Source: an uncultured Eggerthellaceae bacterium
GTDB taxonomy: Bacteria; Actinomycetota; Coriobacteriia; Coriobacteriales; Eggerthellaceae
Reading direction: 5' to 3'
Length of the DNA stretch: 5,738 bases
Assembly (NCBI GenBank): GCA_946631805.1
Contig: CAMPAJ010000119.1
Location: 1 to 5,738, forward strand
Program-made: the position numbers and the translations under genes
Notes under the pieces: generated by a model
What the model was told of the DNA's origin: nothing
Databases searched by the model: none
The model's input: the letters and a program-made list of their open reading frames with translations, nothing else
Shown: one piece after another, positions 5,727 through 5,738 of the stretch
How positions within the stretch are numbered: position 1 is the first letter of the stretch
How the letters are laid out: each line of letters begins with the position of its first letter

Positions 5727-5731
5727 CGGTG
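5697..5731 (-). terminator. Terminator of a minus-strand gene beyond the right edge
   Basis: On the minus strand CACCGCCCC (5723-5731) pairs perfectly with GGGGCGGTG (5706-5714), a 9-bp stem with an eight-base loop, followed by TTTTCGCGC. It most likely ends a gene whose body lies outside the window, insulating efp from it. Confidence 0.7.
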
Positions 5732-5738
5732 AGACAGA

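Noticed and set aside
5605..5736. AGACA on both sides of the inverted repeat as a target-site duplication of a small transposon
   Set aside because: The copies are six and five bases away from the arm ends, five bases is short, and no transposase is present; chance is likely.
1..5738. tRNA, rRNA, CRISPR array, insertion sequence, phage or toxin-antitoxin genes
   Set aside because: None of their signatures were seen on either strand; the gaps between genes are short and hold promoters, terminators and the one inverted repeat.

Overview
The window reads as a GC-rich bacterial chromosome segment. All recognisable genes lie on the minus strand, so transcription runs from high to low coordinates. 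The set efp, then asp23/gls24-nusB-xseB-dxs, resembles gram-positive gene order. The GC content, protein style and secreted FN3 repeat protein suggest a Coriobacteriia/Eggerthellaceae-type actinobacterium. That placement is an inference from gene content and was not tested by any search.

Layout from the upstream (right) end. Positions 5616-5726 hold a long inverted repeat: two copies of a terminator-like sequence facing each other, of which the right copy probably ends a minus-strand gene lying outside the window. Positions 5401-5610 are the efp upstream region, with a perfect TATAAT box at 5447-5452. efp (4840-5400) encodes elongation factor P and is followed by a textbook terminator (4791-4816). 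A second promoter (4729-4756) then drives an apparent four-gene operon: an Asp23/Gls24 protein (4290-4637), nusB (3721-4272), xseB (3458-3724) and dxs (1574-3457). nusB and xseB overlap by ATGA, and dxs starts with GTG directly after the xseB stop codon. Positions 1348-1573 hold a weak dxs terminator and a good promoter. This promoter drives a gene for an exported protein with one N-terminal beta-sandwich-like region and two tandem 101-residue FN3-like repeats (208-1347). Two terminator hairpins follow at 128-154 and 74-102.

Functionally the operon mixes translation (EF-P), transcription antitermination (NusB), a small Asp23-family protein, one subunit of exonuclease VII, and the first enzyme of the non-mevalonate isoprenoid pathway. 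The large exonuclease VII subunit (xseA), folD and ispA, which often sit between nusB and dxs in other bacteria, are absent from this stretch.

I see no clear evidence of a new defence, mobile or RNA system here. The points most worth a second look are the inverted terminator pair at the right edge, the orphan xseB, several substitutions in conserved DXS motifs, the EF-P loop type, and the FN3 repeat protein with its ambiguous export signal.
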